Made by a program: the position numbers and the translations under genes. DNA of 64,000 nt, taken from positions 1 through 64,000 of the forward strand of contig NZ_PJAU01000032.1 of NCBI RefSeq assembly GCF_002836255.1, written 5' to 3'. Source of the DNA: Colwellia sp. 75C3. GTDB taxonomy: Bacteria; Pseudomonadota; Gammaproteobacteria; Enterobacterales; Alteromonadaceae. Of the stretch, positions 25,025 through 34,690 are shown one piece after another. Within the stretch, counting starts at the first letter, position 1. Each line of letters begins with the position of its first letter. The notes under the pieces were generated by a model. The model saw only the letters and a list, made by a program, of their open reading frames with translations. It had not been told where the DNA came from and searched no databases.

Positions 25025-28000
25025 ATGGCAAAAAACATTTTTACACCCGAATTACTTGAACAGCATTTCACCAAAAATGAATGGAAAAAAGGAGCGAGAC
25101 TTTTTCAGGCTAGTGGTATTAAAAGCTGTGCCCTTGATGGTGAAACAATTCGTGGTGTCGTTTTTAGTGAGCGCTCTAACCAGTCGACTTACTTAACGCG
25201 TATAGTCTTTGATGGTAAATTTAGTGATATTGCCAGTTATTGTGATTGTTATGTCGGTCGTGACTGTAAGCATGGCGCGGCATTGGCACAGTGTTATATT
25301 CATGAACACTTTGACCGAAGCAGTATTGCTACCGCTGAAAAAACGGTTAATAAATGGCTTAGTAATTTTCAAGCTCAACCCAGTCGATACCCGCCTAATA
25401 CTCAACAAAAATCGTTACTGTACTTTTTAAAGCCCAACAATTATAACGATGACGATTATTTTAATTTAGAGATTAAATCAGCGAAACCAACCAATAGTGG
25501 TGGTTGGAGTAATTCACTTGGCAGTGAATTTTCTGCGAATACCTTAATTAATAGTGCTTATGCCAATAATGATGATGTTGCTGTGCTCACCGAGCTGATG
25601 CGTACTAACCAATTTGGCGATACCGTTAAGTATTTTGATTTATTTGAGCGAATTATAAAAACTAATCGCTGTTTTTGGCATAAAAACTACGACTTGAACA
25701 TCCCTATTACCTTAAGTGAGCCATTAGAAGCCCAATGGCAGTGGTTAGCATTGGGTAATAACTTACATACTTTGCAGCTTATTTTAACAGAGCCCTCAGC
25801 AAGTATTCTTATTATAAAAGCCCAACCTCTATGTTTCTATGATGAAGAAAAAAATTGTTTTGGTAAAATTAATACCAATACTAAATCTGATTTTGAAGCA
25901 GGTTTACTCAACTCTCCTATTTTCGAAGAAGATTCTTTACCTTGGGTAATGAATAAACTGTCTATGTCGTTAGGTGATGCGGTGCAGCGTTTACCTAAAC
26001 CTAAAACAAGATTTTCACAAGAGTTATCAAAACCCGACGTGCACCTACACTTTTCAACGCCGGTAGCATCTAATAGACAGACAGGTTATGTGCAGGTTAA
26101 TTTCTCTTATCAAGGTAATTTAGTTAATCCTCACAATGAGAGTGTTACGGTTACGCCAGCAAACTTACCGGTGAGTGATAACTCAATCGAAGTAAAACTT
26201 TATCGCGATTTAGCCTTTGAACAAACGGTTATTGATAAACTTACCACGTTAAAGTTTATCGCTCAGCCTAAACCTAAGCGTTACACTTATACTACGCAGG
26301 ACGATTTGAATAAAGATGCGCCTGAGTTTTCAATGTTGATGCAAGGTAGTTTCTTTTGGCAACGTTTTTTACATCAAGAAGTACAATTACTTAAAGATCT
26401 AGGCTGGAATATCAGCTATGCCGATGATTTTTATTATAAAGCGCTCGCCACCGATAGCGTATTTGATGCCGAGGTCATTGAAACCGATGACCACGATTTT
26501 TTCTCATTAGGGTTAAACTTAACCATTGATGGAAGAAAAATGCCGGCATTTCCTATTTTACTTAGTGCTATTGAACAACTACCTAGATCGGCATTGATTG
26601 ACCGAGAAAAAGAACAACTTATTTCGCCTGACTCACCTATATATGTTGATCTAGACAATGGCGATTTTGTTGCCTTGCGTTACCAAAGTGTACAGCCAAT
26701 ATTGAAACAGTTTATTGAACTCTTTATGCCTAATGCCTTAAGTAAAGATGGCACTATGGAGCTTTCTCGTTTTCAAAGTCATCAAACGATATCCATGTTA
26801 GATGATCAAGGAATGATAGCAAAAGGTACAACTAAATTAAGAGAGCTGGCTGATAAACTGAAAGACTTTCAGGAAGTTACCACTGTACCTGTACCAGAGG
26901 GTTTAAACGCGACGTTAAGAACTTATCAGCATCAAGGGCTAAATTGGTTACAGTTTTTACGAGAGTACCAATTAAACGGCATTTTGGCTGATGATATGGG
27001 CTTAGGTAAAACCATTCAAACCTTGGCGCATTTACTCATTGAAAAACAGCAAGGCCGACTAACTAAACCGGTATTAATTGTTGCGCCTACCAGTGTTATT
27101 TTTAACTGGGCTAATGAAATTGATAAATTTACCCCGCAACTTTCTTATCAAGTATTGCACGGTAGCAAACGTAAAGATCACTTCGCTTGTCTTGAGAACC
27201 CTGAAGAACTTGAAACTAAAGTTGATATCATCATTACCAGTTATGCCTTAATTACTAAAGATTTAGAGCATTATACTGAGCAAAAATATTATTACCTTAT
27301 CCTTGATGAAGCCCATTATATAAAGAATACTAAAACTAAATTATACCAAGCGTTTTTGTCACTTAAAGCGCAGCATAAATTGTGCTTAACGGGTACGCCA
27401 ATGGAAAACCATTTAGGCGAATTCTGGGCGCAATTTAACTTTTTACTGCCTGGATTTTTAGGTGGTCAAAGACAATTTACCAAACTATTTAGAACGCCAA
27501 TAGAAAAACATGGTGAACTAGAGCGTAAACAGTTATTAAACCAGCGTATTAAGCCGTTTATTTTACGCCGAACCAAAGATAAAATTGCCACTGAGCTACC
27601 GCCTAAAACGGAAATAATTCAAAAATTGCGTATTGAAGGTAAACAAGCTGAGCTTTATGAATCAGTACGTTTAGCCATGGATAGTCGTTTAAAAGATATT
27701 ATCGCTGATAAAGGTTTAAAGCGTAGCCAGATAGAAGTTTTGGATGCGTTATTAAAACTAAGACAGGTATGTAATCACCCTAAGTTATTAAAACTTGAAG
27801 GCGCTAAAAGAGTAAATCAATCGGCTAAGCTAGATTATTTAATGGAAACTTTGCCAGAGCAAATTGATGAAGGTCGTAAAATATTAATCTTTTCACAGTT
27901 CACCAGTATGCTTTCGTTGATAGAAGCAGAGCTGATTGAAGCCGGTATTGGCTATGTTAAATTAACGGGCTCAACCACTAAAAGACAAGAAGTTGTTGAT

Positions 28001-28336
28001 AAGTTTCAAAGCGGTGAAGTCCCGGTATTTTTAATTAGCTTACGAGCAGGTGGCGTAGGTTTGAACTTAACTGCCGCCGACACTGTAATTCACTTTGATC
28101 CTTGGTGGAACCCAGCGGTAGAAAACCAAGCGACGGATAGAGCGTATCGTATTGGCCAAGACAAACCTGTTTTTGTTTACAAGTTGATTATTGAAAATTC
28201 AATTGAAGAGAAAATTCAAAAAATACAGCAGAATAAAGCCGAGCTAGCAAAAGCGCTATTATCTGAAGAAGTGAGTGATAACAAACTGAGTTTAACCGAT
28301 GATATTTTAGGCTCGCTGCTTTCACCGATGAGCTAG
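25025..28336 (+). CDS. SNF2-family helicase with N-terminal SWIM zinc finger
   Basis: 1103 residues. An N-terminal SWIM finger (residues about 74-90, CDCYVGRDCKHGAALAQC) is followed by a large unclassified region of about 500 residues. The C-terminal SNF2 ATPase carries Walker A K662 in DDMGLGKTIQT, the DEAH box in LILDEAHYIKN, TGTPMENH, and in lobe 2 IFSQFTSML, RAGGVGLNLTAAD and DRAYRIGQ. It belongs to the bacterial COG0553 HepA-like helicases and translocates on duplex DNA or remodels protein-DNA complexes. It is a stand-alone gene with a strong terminator. The length and domain order are normal for the SWIM-SNF2 group. Confidence 0.93.
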   Translation: MAKNIFTPELLEQHFTKNEWKKGARLFQASGIKSCALDGETIRGVVFSERSNQSTYLTRIVFDGKFSDIASYCDCYVGRDCKHGAALAQCYIHEHFDRSSIATAEKTVNKWLSNFQAQPSRYPPNTQQKSLLYFLKPNNYNDDDYFNLEIKSAKPTNSGGWSNSLGSEFSANTLINSAYANNDDVAVLTELMRTNQFGDTVKYFDLFERIIKTNRCFWHKNYDLNIPITLSEPLEAQWQWLALGNNLHTLQLILTEPSASILIIKAQPLCFYDEEKNCFGKINTNTKSDFEAGLLNSPIFEEDSLPWVMNKLSMSLGDAVQRLPKPKTRFSQELSKPDVHLHFSTPVASNRQTGYVQVNFSYQGNLVNPHNESVTVTPANLPVSDNSIEVKLYRDLAFEQTVIDKLTTLKFIAQPKPKRYTYTTQDDLNKDAPEFSMLMQGSFFWQRFLHQEVQLLKDLGWNISYADDFYYKALATDSVFDAEVIETDDHDFFSLGLNLTIDGRKMPAFPILLSAIEQLPRSALIDREKEQLISPDSPIYVDLDNGDFVALRYQSVQPILKQFIELFMPNALSKDGTMELSRFQSHQTISMLDDQGMIAKGTTKLRELADKLKDFQEVTTVPVPEGLNATLRTYQHQGLNWLQFLREYQLNGILADDMGLGKTIQTLAHLLIEKQQGRLTKPVLIVAPTSVIFNWANEIDKFTPQLSYQVLHGSKRKDHFACLENPEELETKVDIIITSYALITKDLEHYTEQKYYYLILDEAHYIKNTKTKLYQAFLSLKAQHKLCLTGTPMENHLGEFWAQFNFLLPGFLGGQRQFTKLFRTPIEKHGELERKQLLNQRIKPFILRRTKDKIATELPPKTEIIQKLRIEGKQAELYESVRLAMDSRLKDIIADKGLKRSQIEVLDALLKLRQVCNHPKLLKLEGAKRVNQSAKLDYLMETLPEQIDEGRKILIFSQFTSMLSLIEAELIEAGIGYVKLTGSTTKRQEVVDKFQSGEVPVFLISLRAGGVGLNLTAADTVIHFDPWWNPAVENQATDRAYRIGQDKPVFVYKLIIENSIEEKIQKIQQNKAELAKALLSEEVSDNKLSLTDDILGSLLSPMS

Positions 28337-28357
28337 TTCTACTCCATTTACGACAAT

Positions 28358-28397
28358 AAACAAAAAGCCGATACGCAATGCATCGGCCTTTTTGTTT
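28358..28397. terminator. Bidirectional terminator between convergent genes
   Basis: A near-perfect 15-bp stem (AAACAAAAAGCCGAT with ATCGGCCTTTTTGTTT, one bulged C) lies 22 bp after the helicase stop and 46 bp from the hydrolase stop on the other strand. It has A-runs and T-runs on both sides. Confidence 0.85.
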
Positions 28398-28442
28398 ATA
28401 TTAAGACGAAACTTAATCAAGTCCATTTCACCATTCAGATCA

Positions 28443-28994
28443 CTACTTAATTAAGCCAAGTATTTCTTTAAATTCTGTTGCTCGACAGTCTTTAACTAGT
28501 TCAAATAAACACATTTCTAATCCTGTTAACTCAATGCCATTGTTAAGCAGTTTTTGTATAGCTAACTCTTTATTTTCCAGCTTACGTGACGAGACACAGT
28601 CAGAAACCAATTCGACCTTAAGGCCCTGTTCTTTTAGACTTAACGCCGTTTGATAAACACAAATATGTGCCTCAATACCGCAAATAAGCCAGGTGTCTAC
28701 ATTTTCTTCACGCACCCTGTCCATAAACAGTGCATCTTCACAGGCATTAAACGTATATTTTATAATAGGCTCATGATGGCTTAACGGTGAACTAAGCAAG
28801 GTATTAATTTCATCAACCGTGGGACCTATCTTCTCTGGATTTTGTTCAAGCCATATTATCGGTAAACCCAGTGATTGTGCCCCTTTAATAAGCTTTTCAC
28901 AATTTGCTATTAAGGTGTCACTATCATGCACTAAACGTGCTAGTTGCCCTTGTATATCAACGACAATCAGGCCAGTATTTTCTTTTTTTAACAT
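28443..28994 (-). CDS. Isochorismatase-family cysteine hydrolase
   Basis: 183 residues from the ATG at 28994, chosen because AAGGAGAT lies 8 nt upstream; a longer frame to 29090 overlaps the thioesterase gene and has no ribosome site. The catalytic triad of the family is present: D13 (VVDIQG), K79 (IIKYTF) and C112 (GIEAHICVYQTA). The size is close to YcaC/nicotinamidase-like hydrolases. It lies 35 bp after the hotdog-thioesterase gene and is probably the last gene of the CoA-ligase/ABC-transporter operon. It likely hydrolyses an amide or related bond; substrate unknown. Confidence 0.88.
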   Translation of the reverse strand: MLKKENTGLIVVDIQGQLARLVHDSDTLIANCEKLIKGAQSLGLPIIWLEQNPEKIGPTVDEINTLLSSPLSHHEPIIKYTFNACEDALFMDRVREENVDTWLICGIEAHICVYQTALSLKEQGLKVELVSDCVSSRKLENKELAIQKLLNNGIELTGLEMCLFELVKDCRATEFKEILGLIK

Positions 28995-29029
28995 ACAATA
29001 TCTCCTTAAAAGCGCTAACCAGTGACCTT

Positions 29030-29527
29030 CTATTTTGTAGGCGACATGCTCTCTGGCATCAATACGGCGATAACTTGCCCTTTTGAGCAAATAACATTAT
29101 TCGCAGATAAGGTAATATCAACAATAATCTTACGATCTTTCACTTGACTGAAACGGCCAATTAACTCCAATTCAACGCCCTGTGGTGTCGGCGCTAAGTA
29201 ACTGATATTCAAAGCACCAGTGACAAACCGTAATGCTGGCAAACTACCCATTTCGCGTTTTTGTGCAAGATAAGCCATAGCTGAAGCACTGCCCGTGCCA
29301 TGGCAATCAATCAATGAAGCGGTCATACCACCATAAACAAAACCCGGAATAGCAGTGAAAATATCAGCAGGGGTAAAATGTGCAACAGTTGTGCTGGCTA
29401 ACAAATCATTTTCATCAATATGCTGCCAGTAACTTTTTAATTGGTGACCGTCATTATTGTTTTTACCACAACCATAACAATGGCTTAGTTCTTCAGGGTA
29501 ACAGTCTTGAAAAGCATGCTTTTTCAT
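29030..29527 (-). CDS. PaaI-like hotdog thioesterase
   Basis: 165 residues of the hotdog fold. A CYGCGKNNNDGHQLKSYW start is followed by VYGGMTASLIDCHGTGSASAM, the region that usually holds the catalytic and CoA-binding residues, then LNISYLAPTPQGVELELIGR. It probably cleaves an acyl-CoA ester. It lies between the PaaK-like ligase and the isochorismatase-like gene on the same strand, which fits hydrolysing a CoA ester made by the ligases of the operon. The substrate is an inference. Confidence 0.85.
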   Translation of the reverse strand: MKKHAFQDCYPEELSHCYGCGKNNNDGHQLKSYWQHIDENDLLASTTVAHFTPADIFTAIPGFVYGGMTASLIDCHGTGSASAMAYLAQKREMGSLPALRFVTGALNISYLAPTPQGVELELIGRFSQVKDRKIIVDITLSANNVICSKGQVIAVLMPESMSPTK

Positions 29528-29611
29528 AAAAAACCTTATTTATACTACTGACTTTATGATAACTTCAAATTTATAAAGCAATTGATTAACTGATTGATTG
29601 ATTACGCTAGC

Positions 29612-30862
29612 TTAGCCAATTGCTCGTAAGTCATCAATCACTTTACCATCATCAGCTAAAGAGCCGACTGCAACTAATTCAATGGTACCATTGAGCTTGG
29701 TTATTTTTTTCAAGCTTATGTTAACACTATCAATTAAACCTCTAGTATCTGCATCAGAATACGCGACGGTATCTAACTCACATTGCAAATTCATTTGGTC
29801 ATTATAATTAACTTGAGTCACTGATAAACGCATTTTAGTGATGTGAGGATAGTCTTTTCGTACTTGTTCTATTTGCTCTGCATGCACAAACATACCTTTA
29901 ACTTTGGTGGTTTGATCAGCACGTCCCATCCAACCCTTTATACACATATTAGTTCGACCACAGGCACTTATCCCTGGTTTCACCGCTGACAAATCTCCCG
30001 TAGCAAAGCGAATAAGGGGGTAATCTTCATTAAAACTTGTTACAACAACCTCACCTATTTCTCCATCGTTAACAGGCTCTAATGTGCCTGGACGAACAAT
30101 CTCTACCAGTAAATCTTCCGCAATAATAAGACCTTTACCTGCAGTAGATTCAAAACCTATAAGACCAACATCTGCACTCGCATAGGCTTGAAGGGTATCG
30201 ATACCAGCTGCGTTAAATTCAGCCCTCAACGCTTCAGGTAATGCTTCTCCTGTTACTAGCGCTTTAGTTATACTTGAAATGTTACGGTGATTCTCACTCG
30301 CTTTATCAAGTAATATTTTCAAAAATGAAGGTGTACCACAATAGCCCTGAGGATTTAAATTCTCAATAACATCAAGCTGCTGCTCAGTTTGTCCTGGCCC
30401 TGCAGGAATAACCACACAACCACAAGCTCTAGCCCCTGAATCTAGAATAAATCCGCCAGGAGTTAAATGATAAGACAAACAGTTTTGCACGACATCACCC
30501 GTTCTAAAACCAGCCGCATAAAATGCTTGCCCCATACGCCACCAATCATCACTGGTATTTTCGGGATCATTAATAGGTCCTGGTGATTGAAAAATTCTGC
30601 CTATGTTAGCTGATTTTGCATTTAAACCACCTAACGGAGCGTTGCTGCTTTGTATATTTTTAAAGTCAGATTTACGGGTAATCGGAAGTTGCGCTAACAT
30701 TTCACGACTCGTAATTTTATCAGCATCAATATGCTCGAACGTCTTACTATAATGCTGACATTCTTGCTTCGCGTAGCTAATAAAAGCAGGTAAACGCGCT
30801 AATAGCGACTGCTCACGTAACGTCGAATTTTGACTCTCTTTTTCGTAAAAATATTGTTTCAT
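29612..30862 (-). CDS. Phenylacetate-CoA ligase-like AMP-forming enzyme
   Basis: 416 residues resembling the PaaK branch of AMP-forming acyl-CoA ligases, slightly shorter than typical PaaK (about 430). Visible parts are LPITRKSDFKNIQ near the start, YCGTPSFLKILL, the adenine-binding YASADVGLIGFE, and RFATGDLS before the C-terminal lid GRADQTTKVKGMFV. It should activate an aryl or short carboxylic acid with ATP and CoA. The gene is 218 bp downstream of livF. No paaA-E ring-oxidation genes are near, so phenylacetate itself is not assured as substrate. Confidence 0.8.
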   Translation of the reverse strand: MKQYFYEKESQNSTLREQSLLARLPAFISYAKQECQHYSKTFEHIDADKITSREMLAQLPITRKSDFKNIQSSNAPLGGLNAKSANIGRIFQSPGPINDPENTSDDWWRMGQAFYAAGFRTGDVVQNCLSYHLTPGGFILDSGARACGCVVIPAGPGQTEQQLDVIENLNPQGYCGTPSFLKILLDKASENHRNISSITKALVTGEALPEALRAEFNAAGIDTLQAYASADVGLIGFESTAGKGLIIAEDLLVEIVRPGTLEPVNDGEIGEVVVTSFNEDYPLIRFATGDLSAVKPGISACGRTNMCIKGWMGRADQTTKVKGMFVHAEQIEQVRKDYPHITKMRLSVTQVNYNDQMNLQCELDTVAYSDADTRGLIDSVNISLKKITKLNGTIELVAVGSLADDGKVIDDLRAIG

Positions 30863-30980
30863 GATGACTCGATTATTTAGAAATATGATAATTTATAAAT
30901 ATGAAAACGTTAACTTTTCATTTGCTTTTTTATATCGTTTTGCTTTTACTCATTCACGTACTTTTCAGAAAGCAGTCAGT

Positions 30981-31053
30981 TCGTTCGATTTTTAGGAGAT
31001 AGCGCGGAGCTTACGGATGTAAGTGAGCACTTTCGACAACAAAATCGAGTGAA
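30981..31053. repeat. Palindromic intergenic element between the ligase and livF
   Basis: TCGTTCGATTTT is inverted in AAAATCGAGTGA at 31041-31053. Inside is a CTTAC-GGAT-GTAAG hairpin (31010-31023). It lies in a 218-bp spacer inside the operon. It may stabilise or attenuate the transcript. A similar but longer element is at 32015-32137. Confidence 0.55.
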
Positions 31054-31080
31054 ATGGCAATAGTCTGGAACGTAGGGGAC

Positions 31081-31902
31081 TTATAGCCAACGCTTACGTC
31101 GCTTATACGATTTTAAGTTTTTAAAGCTTTTACGCTCTTCGTTACCGCCACCTAAATAAAACTCTTTTACATCTTCGTTGCTAAGCAATTGCTCTTGCGT
31201 ACCATCAAGTACAATCTTGCCCGATTCCATAATATAACCGTAGTCTGCCGCTTTAATGGCATAGTTAGCATTTTGCTCAACTAACAACATGGTAATACCT
31301 TGGTCTTGATTAATTTTTTTAATAATACCGAAGACTTCTTTAACTAATAAAGGTGATAAGCCCATTGACGGCTCATCTAAACAAATCATTTTCGGACGAG
31401 CCATTAATGCTCTGCCTATGGCCAACATTTGCTGCTCACCACCAGATAAATAACCTGCTAAACCAGTACGTTCTTTTAAACGTGGAAAATAATTAAATAC
31501 CATTTCGAGGTCTTGATTGATATAAGCATCATTACGCGTATAAGCCCCTAGTTTTAGGTTTTCGATTGAGGTCATGTCTTCAATAATACGACGACCTTCC
31601 ATAACTTGGATCAGACCGCTACGGACAACATCTTCACCATTTTTCTTATCAATGCGTTCGCCCATAAAGGTAATGTCACCTTTAGTCACTTCACCATATT
31701 CACTGCGCAGTAAGCCTGAAATAGCTTTTAGTGTGGTTGATTTCCCTGCGCCATTAGGCCCAAGCAAGGTGACAACCTCTCCTTCTGGCACGTCTAATGT
31801 TACGCCGCGAAGTACTTGAATAACTTCGTCATAAACCACTTCAATGTTGTTAACCGATAACATTGGTGAAGCCGTTTGAATTTTTACCGCCGCCTGTGAC
31901 AT
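31081..31902 (-). CDS. livF: LivF-type ABC transporter ATPase
   Basis: 273 residues: Walker A GPNGAGKST, signature YLSGGEQQMLA, Walker B ICLDEPSMGL and H-loop LLVEQN, the HAAT (branched-chain amino acid-type) LivF pattern. A basic C-terminal tail (YKRRKRWL) extends it beyond the usual 235-240 residues. It powers the importer formed with LivG, LivH, LivM and the substrate-binding protein of the same cluster. Association with two acyl-CoA ligases suggests that a carboxylic acid, not leucine, is imported; that is inference. Confidence 0.9.
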   Translation of the reverse strand: MSQAAVKIQTASPMLSVNNIEVVYDEVIQVLRGVTLDVPEGEVVTLLGPNGAGKSTTLKAISGLLRSEYGEVTKGDITFMGERIDKKNGEDVVRSGLIQVMEGRRIIEDMTSIENLKLGAYTRNDAYINQDLEMVFNYFPRLKERTGLAGYLSGGEQQMLAIGRALMARPKMICLDEPSMGLSPLLVKEVFGIIKKINQDQGITMLLVEQNANYAIKAADYGYIMESGKIVLDGTQEQLLSNEDVKEFYLGGGNEERKSFKNLKSYKRRKRWL

Positions 31903-32014
31903 AAATAAATACTCCGTAGAAAAGATAACTACCCATCTGATTGTAAGCTGAATAGTTATTCGTTAATAAAAACATACTTGCCTAACTTATGTTTACTCAA
32001 ATAAATTAGGCATG

Positions 32015-32137
32015 ATCCTCTAAATATTTGGTGCTGTAGTGAAGCCGTCAAGTTGCGAGCCACCTGAACTTAGTACACTAAGTGATTGTGGCGAGCAACG
32101 AAGACAATAAAACTACAGTGCCAAATATGACGAGGAT
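32015..32137. repeat. Long palindromic element between the substrate-binding protein and livF
   Basis: Nested inverted repeats occupy almost the whole spacer: ATCCTC/GAGGAT (32015-32020, 32132-32137), ATATTTGG-TG-CTGTAGT with ACTACAG-TG-CCAAATAT (32024-32040, 32112-32128), GTTGC-GA-GCCAC/GTGGC-GA-GCAAC, and an ACTTAG/CTAAGT hairpin at the tip. The right arm reaches the stop codon of the binding-protein gene. It could form a stable RNA structure that protects or terminates the upstream message. Confidence 0.7.
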
Positions 32138-33396
32138 TAAAAACCTAACCAGTCATCACGACGTTTTAAGGTAACTTCAGATACCTTTTCAATTTGAATA
32201 TCACCACCGTTGTAGTTACCTTTATAGATATTTACTTGGTTGATGCCACGGTGATCTTCATTGGTCCAATTAGCCGCTAAACAGACACCGTCTAAACCTT
32301 CAGGTACCCAGTTTTTATTAACGTACATGCCTTTTTTAACATTTTCACCGGTGATGCCACCGTTATCTTTAGCCCATTCCATTGCTTCTTTCATGAAGTA
32401 GGTTGAACATACGCCACGCATGTAGTGATGAACGCGCTCTTCTTTTCCTGATTTATCCGACATTTTTGAAATTTCATGCACCAGTTTCATACCAGGTACA
32501 TCGTCATTCCAGAACGGTGTCATGGTTGGGAAGATGTAATTCTTGATGCCCTCACCTGCCGCTTTAAATACGTTTTTATCGCCGCCCCAGATATTTGACA
32601 TAAACTGAATATCAACACCGACGGTATTACACGATTTCACTAACGACAGTACTGAGCCACCTAAGTTACCGATATAACCGTAGTTTGAACCCGAGCTCTT
32701 AATGCTCAAACATTGCGCTTTAAAATCACCGGGTTTCATTGAAATAACGACAGGTGGTAAAACGTTAAAGCCAAGCTCTTCTGCATATTCCGCACAAGCG
32801 GCTTTAGGCGCGTTCGGGAAAGGATGGTTCGCACCAATATGCGTGAACTTTGGTTGTCCTTTCTCGCCTTTGGTTTTCCAGTCATCAGCGGCCCATTGCA
32901 CTAAACCACGACAAGCATCTGAATACGATGCACCATAAAAGAAGTTATAAGGCGCAGGTTTTTTAGTGTGAGGATTTTTACCCGTTGGATCGGTTAAATG
33001 GCCAGAATAAGAGGCAGAGAAAACCGGTGTTTTATCACGAGCAACAAACGAGATTAATGCTTCAGTATCTGCCGTGCCCCACCCTTGCATAGCAACCATA
33101 CTCTTACGTGATTTCCACTTTTTATAAGCGGCAATGGCTTGTGGTACTTTATAGGCATAATCAATAGTTTCAGACTCTAACTTAGTGCCGTTAATACCAC
33201 CATGGGCATTGATATAAGCCAGTGAATCACGAACACCATTAGCATAATTTTTACCAACAAAAGCGGTAGGGCCTGACATGTCGGCTAAATGACCAACAAA
33301 AACAGAATCTTCTGCTTGCACTTGGCTAGTAAAACTTAAAGCGATACACGTAGTAATTGAACTTAGTAATAATTTTTTATGTTTAATATTATTCAT
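32137..33396 (-). CDS. Periplasmic substrate-binding protein of a HAAT-family ABC importer
   Basis: 419 residues from the ATG at 33396, preceded by GAGGAATG; an in-frame TTG at 33411 is less likely. The signal peptide (residues 1-29, SFTSQVQA/ED) leads to a two-lobe LivK/COG0683 fold: VGHLADMSGPTAFVGKNYANG at the start and DKTPVFSASYSGHLTDP in the first lobe. It binds the ligand and delivers it to LivH/LivM. High expression relative to other subunits would fit the hairpins on both sides of the gene. The ligand is unknown; the large size resembles aromatic or fatty-acid-linked members. Confidence 0.85.
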   Translation of the reverse strand: MNNIKHKKLLLSSITTCIALSFTSQVQAEDSVFVGHLADMSGPTAFVGKNYANGVRDSLAYINAHGGINGTKLESETIDYAYKVPQAIAAYKKWKSRKSMVAMQGWGTADTEALISFVARDKTPVFSASYSGHLTDPTGKNPHTKKPAPYNFFYGASYSDACRGLVQWAADDWKTKGEKGQPKFTHIGANHPFPNAPKAACAEYAEELGFNVLPPVVISMKPGDFKAQCLSIKSSGSNYGYIGNLGGSVLSLVKSCNTVGVDIQFMSNIWGGDKNVFKAAGEGIKNYIFPTMTPFWNDDVPGMKLVHEISKMSDKSGKEERVHHYMRGVCSTYFMKEAMEWAKDNGGITGENVKKGMYVNKNWVPEGLDGVCLAANWTNEDHRGINQVNIYKGNYNGGDIQIEKVSEVTLKRRDDWLGF

Positions 33397-33492
33397 CTGA
33401 ACATTCCTCAACTTTTTATTTAGATCCTATTTTTATAAGTAACGTTTATATCAATAGGTAGCAGTATTATTTTTATATTTGTTCGTGCTCTT

Positions 33493-33525
33493 CGCAGTTA
33501 CTTGAGTTTCCCCTAGGTAACTGCG
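33493..33525 (-). other. Hairpin between livM and the binding-protein gene
   Basis: A 9-bp stem (CGCAGTTAC / GTAACTGCG) in the 164-bp spacer. It may act as a processing or attenuation structure; there is no long T-run. Confidence 0.45.
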
Positions 33526-33560
33526 CTTTATTCACCATTCACTTTTTAATGTCTTAAAAC

Positions 33561-34634
33561 CTAATAAGCAAATGGATAGAATTTCCAATAATTTTTTATT
33601 TGTGCCCATCGATGCGCCAAACCTTCAGGTTCAAAAATCAAGAAGCCAATAATCACTAAGCCAATAGCCATTTCTTTGATATACGCTAAGCCATCAACAA
33701 CCATTGGAATATTGCCCCAATCAGTCATTTTCATTAACCCAACGCCGCTTTCTAATACTTCAGGTAAAAACACCATAAAGATGACCCCCATCAAGGTGCC
33801 TTTTATTGAACCTAAGCCGCCAATAATGATCATGGCTAAGAATTGAATCGACATCATGATGGTGAAACCTTCTGCTGATACATAACCCAAGTAATGGGCA
33901 TATAACGCACCGCCAATACCGGCATAAAAAGAAGAGATCCCAAAAGAAAGTAGACGATATTTATTTAACTTTACTCCCATAATTTCAGCCGATAAGTAAT
34001 GATCACGAACGGCAACAAAAGCGCGTCCATCACGACTTCGCATTAAGTTACAGCCCCAAATAAACATGAAGACTAATGAAAACAACGCGATATAATAAAA
34101 GCTTTGGTCAGTATCAAAAGTAAAACCAAATAAACTGACTGGCTCGGCCATTGAACCCGATGAACCACCAGAAAACCAATCTGCACGGGCAAAGAAATCT
34201 TCGATAATGAACTGCGAGGCAAGGGTCGCTATTGCTAAATACAAACCTTTAATTCGAGCTGCTGGCGCACCAAACATCATGCCAACGCCCATGGTTAAGA
34301 AACCCGCTAAAGGAATACATAAAAACACTGGAATATGAAAACTGGTGTTTAGCCAAGCCGAGGCAAAGGCACCAAAACCAAAGAATGCACCATGGCCTAA
34401 CGATATTTGCCCGGTGTAGCCCACTAAAATATTCAAACCTAAAGCGGCAATGCCCAAATAGGATATTTGAATTAATAAGGTAATAAAGTATCCATCAACC
34501 ACTAACGGTGCAAAGCACAATGCGATGATGGTAAAAATAGTCACCCAACGGATGGTTTTCGTTTCAAAAATTGTATTATCTTGTTTGTAGCTAGTGCGGA
34601 AATCTCCGCACGGGCGCATCGTTAAACTCGACAT
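33561..34634 (-). CDS. livM: LivM-type ABC transporter permease
   Basis: 357 residues. An N-terminal cytoplasmic tail of about 28 residues precedes roughly ten membrane segments. The family signature LNILVGYTGQISLGHGAFFGFGAFASAW is in the second to third helix, and the EAA-like cytoplasmic loop GRAFVAVRDHYLSAEIMGV contacts the ATPase. With LivH it forms the channel of the importer. A clean AGGAG ribosome site precedes the ATG. The spacing to livH is 56 bp. Confidence 0.92.
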   Translation of the reverse strand: MSSLTMRPCGDFRTSYKQDNTIFETKTIRWVTIFTIIALCFAPLVVDGYFITLLIQISYLGIAALGLNILVGYTGQISLGHGAFFGFGAFASAWLNTSFHIPVFLCIPLAGFLTMGVGMMFGAPAARIKGLYLAIATLASQFIIEDFFARADWFSGGSSGSMAEPVSLFGFTFDTDQSFYYIALFSLVFMFIWGCNLMRSRDGRAFVAVRDHYLSAEIMGVKLNKYRLLSFGISSFYAGIGGALYAHYLGYVSAEGFTIMMSIQFLAMIIIGGLGSIKGTLMGVIFMVFLPEVLESGVGLMKMTDWGNIPMVVDGLAYIKEMAIGLVIIGFLIFEPEGLAHRWAQIKNYWKFYPFAY

Positions 34635-34690
34635 GAATCACTCCTAAATATTGTATTGTTAACTTTTTATTGTCTGTTAATTTAATTGAT

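Noticed and set aside
24915..25196. 93-residue ORF before the SNF2 helicase
   Set aside because: It overlaps the helicase gene in another frame, and its sequence has no recognisable features.
28995..29090. 32-residue N-terminal extension of the isochorismatase-like protein
   Set aside because: It overlaps the thioesterase gene; the AAGGAGAT ribosome site points to the ATG at 28994.
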